NCBI GenBank assembly: GCA_000433175.1
Contig: HF986718.1
Location: 1-50,316 of the forward strand
Length of the DNA: 50,316 nt
Direction: 5' to 3'
Source: Prevotella sp. CAG:1058
GTDB taxonomy: Bacteria; Bacteroidota; Bacteroidia; Bacteroidales; Bacteroidaceae
Shown piece by piece: positions 49,607 through 50,316 of the stretch (positions are counted from its first letter, which is position 1; every line of letters begins with the position of its first letter). The notes beneath the pieces were generated by a model, which saw nothing but the letters and a program-made list of their open reading frames with translations, was not told the origin of the DNA and ran no database searches. The position numbers and the translations under genes were made by a program.

Positions 49607-50316
49607 GTGAGTTATTTAACATTCGACAGGCTGAAGATAAAAGCCAACTATAAATATCTGTTAGAACGACAGATTCAGTTCAACCAAACGTATAATTCCA
49701 AGAATGGGGAATTAACAGGTCTATATTACTCATCCAAGAATGATAAGAGTGTACCATTCAACTTATACATTGCAATAAGCAAACCACAGCAAACATTAAC
49801 CTTGGAGTTTTCGAGTAAGATACTTGGAGAAGATTATCCCAAGCTCATATCCAAACACACCATTCGTCAATGCCTTGAAAACATCAACAAGTTGGGTATC
49901 TGCCTTATTGATGTGGAAGGTATATTGCAAACGGGATGTGTCACCTCTGCAGATGTAACCAAGGATGTACATGCAACCCTATCAGATGAAACCCTGCAAG
50001 CATTGTCAATATGGGTAAAGAATTACAGACGCTACAAATGGGATTATTACGATAGTGAAGGTATAGACTTCATTAGAGACGTTAAATCTTCCAAGTGTAA
50101 AGAGTGCATCCGTATCTATCGCAAAGAGAAAGAAATAATCAAGCCTAAGAATAAGGACTTTCTTTCTATACTCCCTAACAAATGGGAGGTCGTAAAGCAA
50201 TTCAATGGTGTAACAAGGTTTGAGGTAAAACTTGAAACTATTGGTAAAGTTAGAAGTTACCTTAACCTCAGAGACACTTATATCAATGAGGTGTTGAATG
50301 CAGAAGCCAACCTCAT
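49607..50316 (+). CDS. Replication-initiator-like protein (partial at window end)
   Basis: An open frame of 236 codons runs off the window end without a stop. It reads SYLTFDRLKIKANYKYLLER, later QTGCVTSADVTKDV, FIRDVKSSKCKECIRIYRKE and VTRFEVKLETIGKVRSYL. The DVTKDV element and the RIYRKEKE/RFEVKL pattern resemble rolling-circle replication initiators of plasmids and filamentous phages. The start is uncertain: the only in-frame start-like codon is GTG at 49607, while an ATG at 49600 in another frame leads to a stop after 17 codons, so a frameshift near 49620 is possible. It indicates an integrated plasmid, phage or conjugative element. Confidence 0.6.
   Translation, partial: MSYLTFDRLKIKANYKYLLERQIQFNQTYNSKNGELTGLYYSSKNDKSVPFNLYIAISKPQQTLTLEFSSKILGEDYPKLISKHTIRQCLENINKLGICLIDVEGILQTGCVTSADVTKDVHATLSDETLQALSIWVKNYRRYKWDYYDSEGIDFIRDVKSSKCKECIRIYRKEKEIIKPKNKDFLSILPNKWEVVKQFNGVTRFEVKLETIGKVRSYLNLRDTYINEVLNAEANL

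Overview
The window looks like chromosome of a high-GC member of the Bacteroidales, most likely Prevotellaceae or a close relative. The evidence is the gene content (type III glutamine synthetase, dapF-dapL, RibF, FimB/Mfa2-type fimbrial genes with DUF3575 and DUF3868 partners, a PL10 pectate lyase, a CE7 esterase) and the promoters, many of which carry the Bacteroidetes -7 box TAnnTTTG, several with a TTTG or TTG -33 element 19-22 bp upstream. Roughly 1-46 kb is GC-rich, coherent core or host-interaction sequence. From about 46.7 kb the sequence becomes strongly AT-rich and ends in the first part of a replication-initiator-like gene, so a mobile or foreign element probably begins there.

Layout. 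1-5.3 kb: C-terminal part of a Ca2+ P-type ATPase, HAD phosphatase, ribF, CPBP protease, then convergent type II NADH dehydrogenase. 6-10.5 kb: secreted pectate lyase, GYF-like membrane protein, SF1 helicase, small unknown protein. 10.6-15.3 kb: dapF, dapL and glnN (lysine/peptidoglycan precursor and ammonia assimilation). 15.8-18.8 kb: carboxymuconolactone-decarboxylase/cupin protein and two paralogous outer-membrane barrels. 18.9-22.4 kb: CE7 esterase and two AraC-type regulators, all on the minus strand. 22.5-27 kb: an esterase fused to a degenerate nucleotidase-like domain, followed by a Dna2-like nuclease-helicase. 27.3-30.7 kb: DsbD and an L-cysteine desulfidase-family protein (minus strand). 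31.9-35.2 kb: fimbrial accessory operon whose first gene carries an in-frame amber stop. 35.6-42.6 kb: porin, imelysin, di-heme cytochrome and CcsBA, a probable iron/heme-linked set. 42.7-45.6 kb: ArsR-controlled arsenical or thiol-redox permease cluster. 45.7-46.2 kb: DEDDh exonuclease. 47-50.3 kb: AT-rich accessory DNA with a structured RNA gene, two unknown membrane or lipoprotein genes, a small NUMOD3-like protein and a replication initiator.

The most unusual signal is a dispersed family of six intergenic arrays, at about 5.7, 15.6, 20.4, 31.4, 40.2 and 46.6 kb. Each array has four imperfect 19-bp palindromes (consensus GCAAAAGGnnnCCTTTTGC) repeated with an exact 22-bp period, so each is 85 bp long. 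I know of no named family that fits. Other notable points are a roughly 200-nt highly structured RNA with a near-ideal promoter and terminator at 47.06-47.26 kb, a second short promoter-hairpin RNA at 27.1 kb, and a matched pair of ArsR operators in the 42.7-43.2 kb cluster, the first overlapping its promoter's -7 box.

All calls come from reading the sequence and remembered family knowledge. No searches were run.
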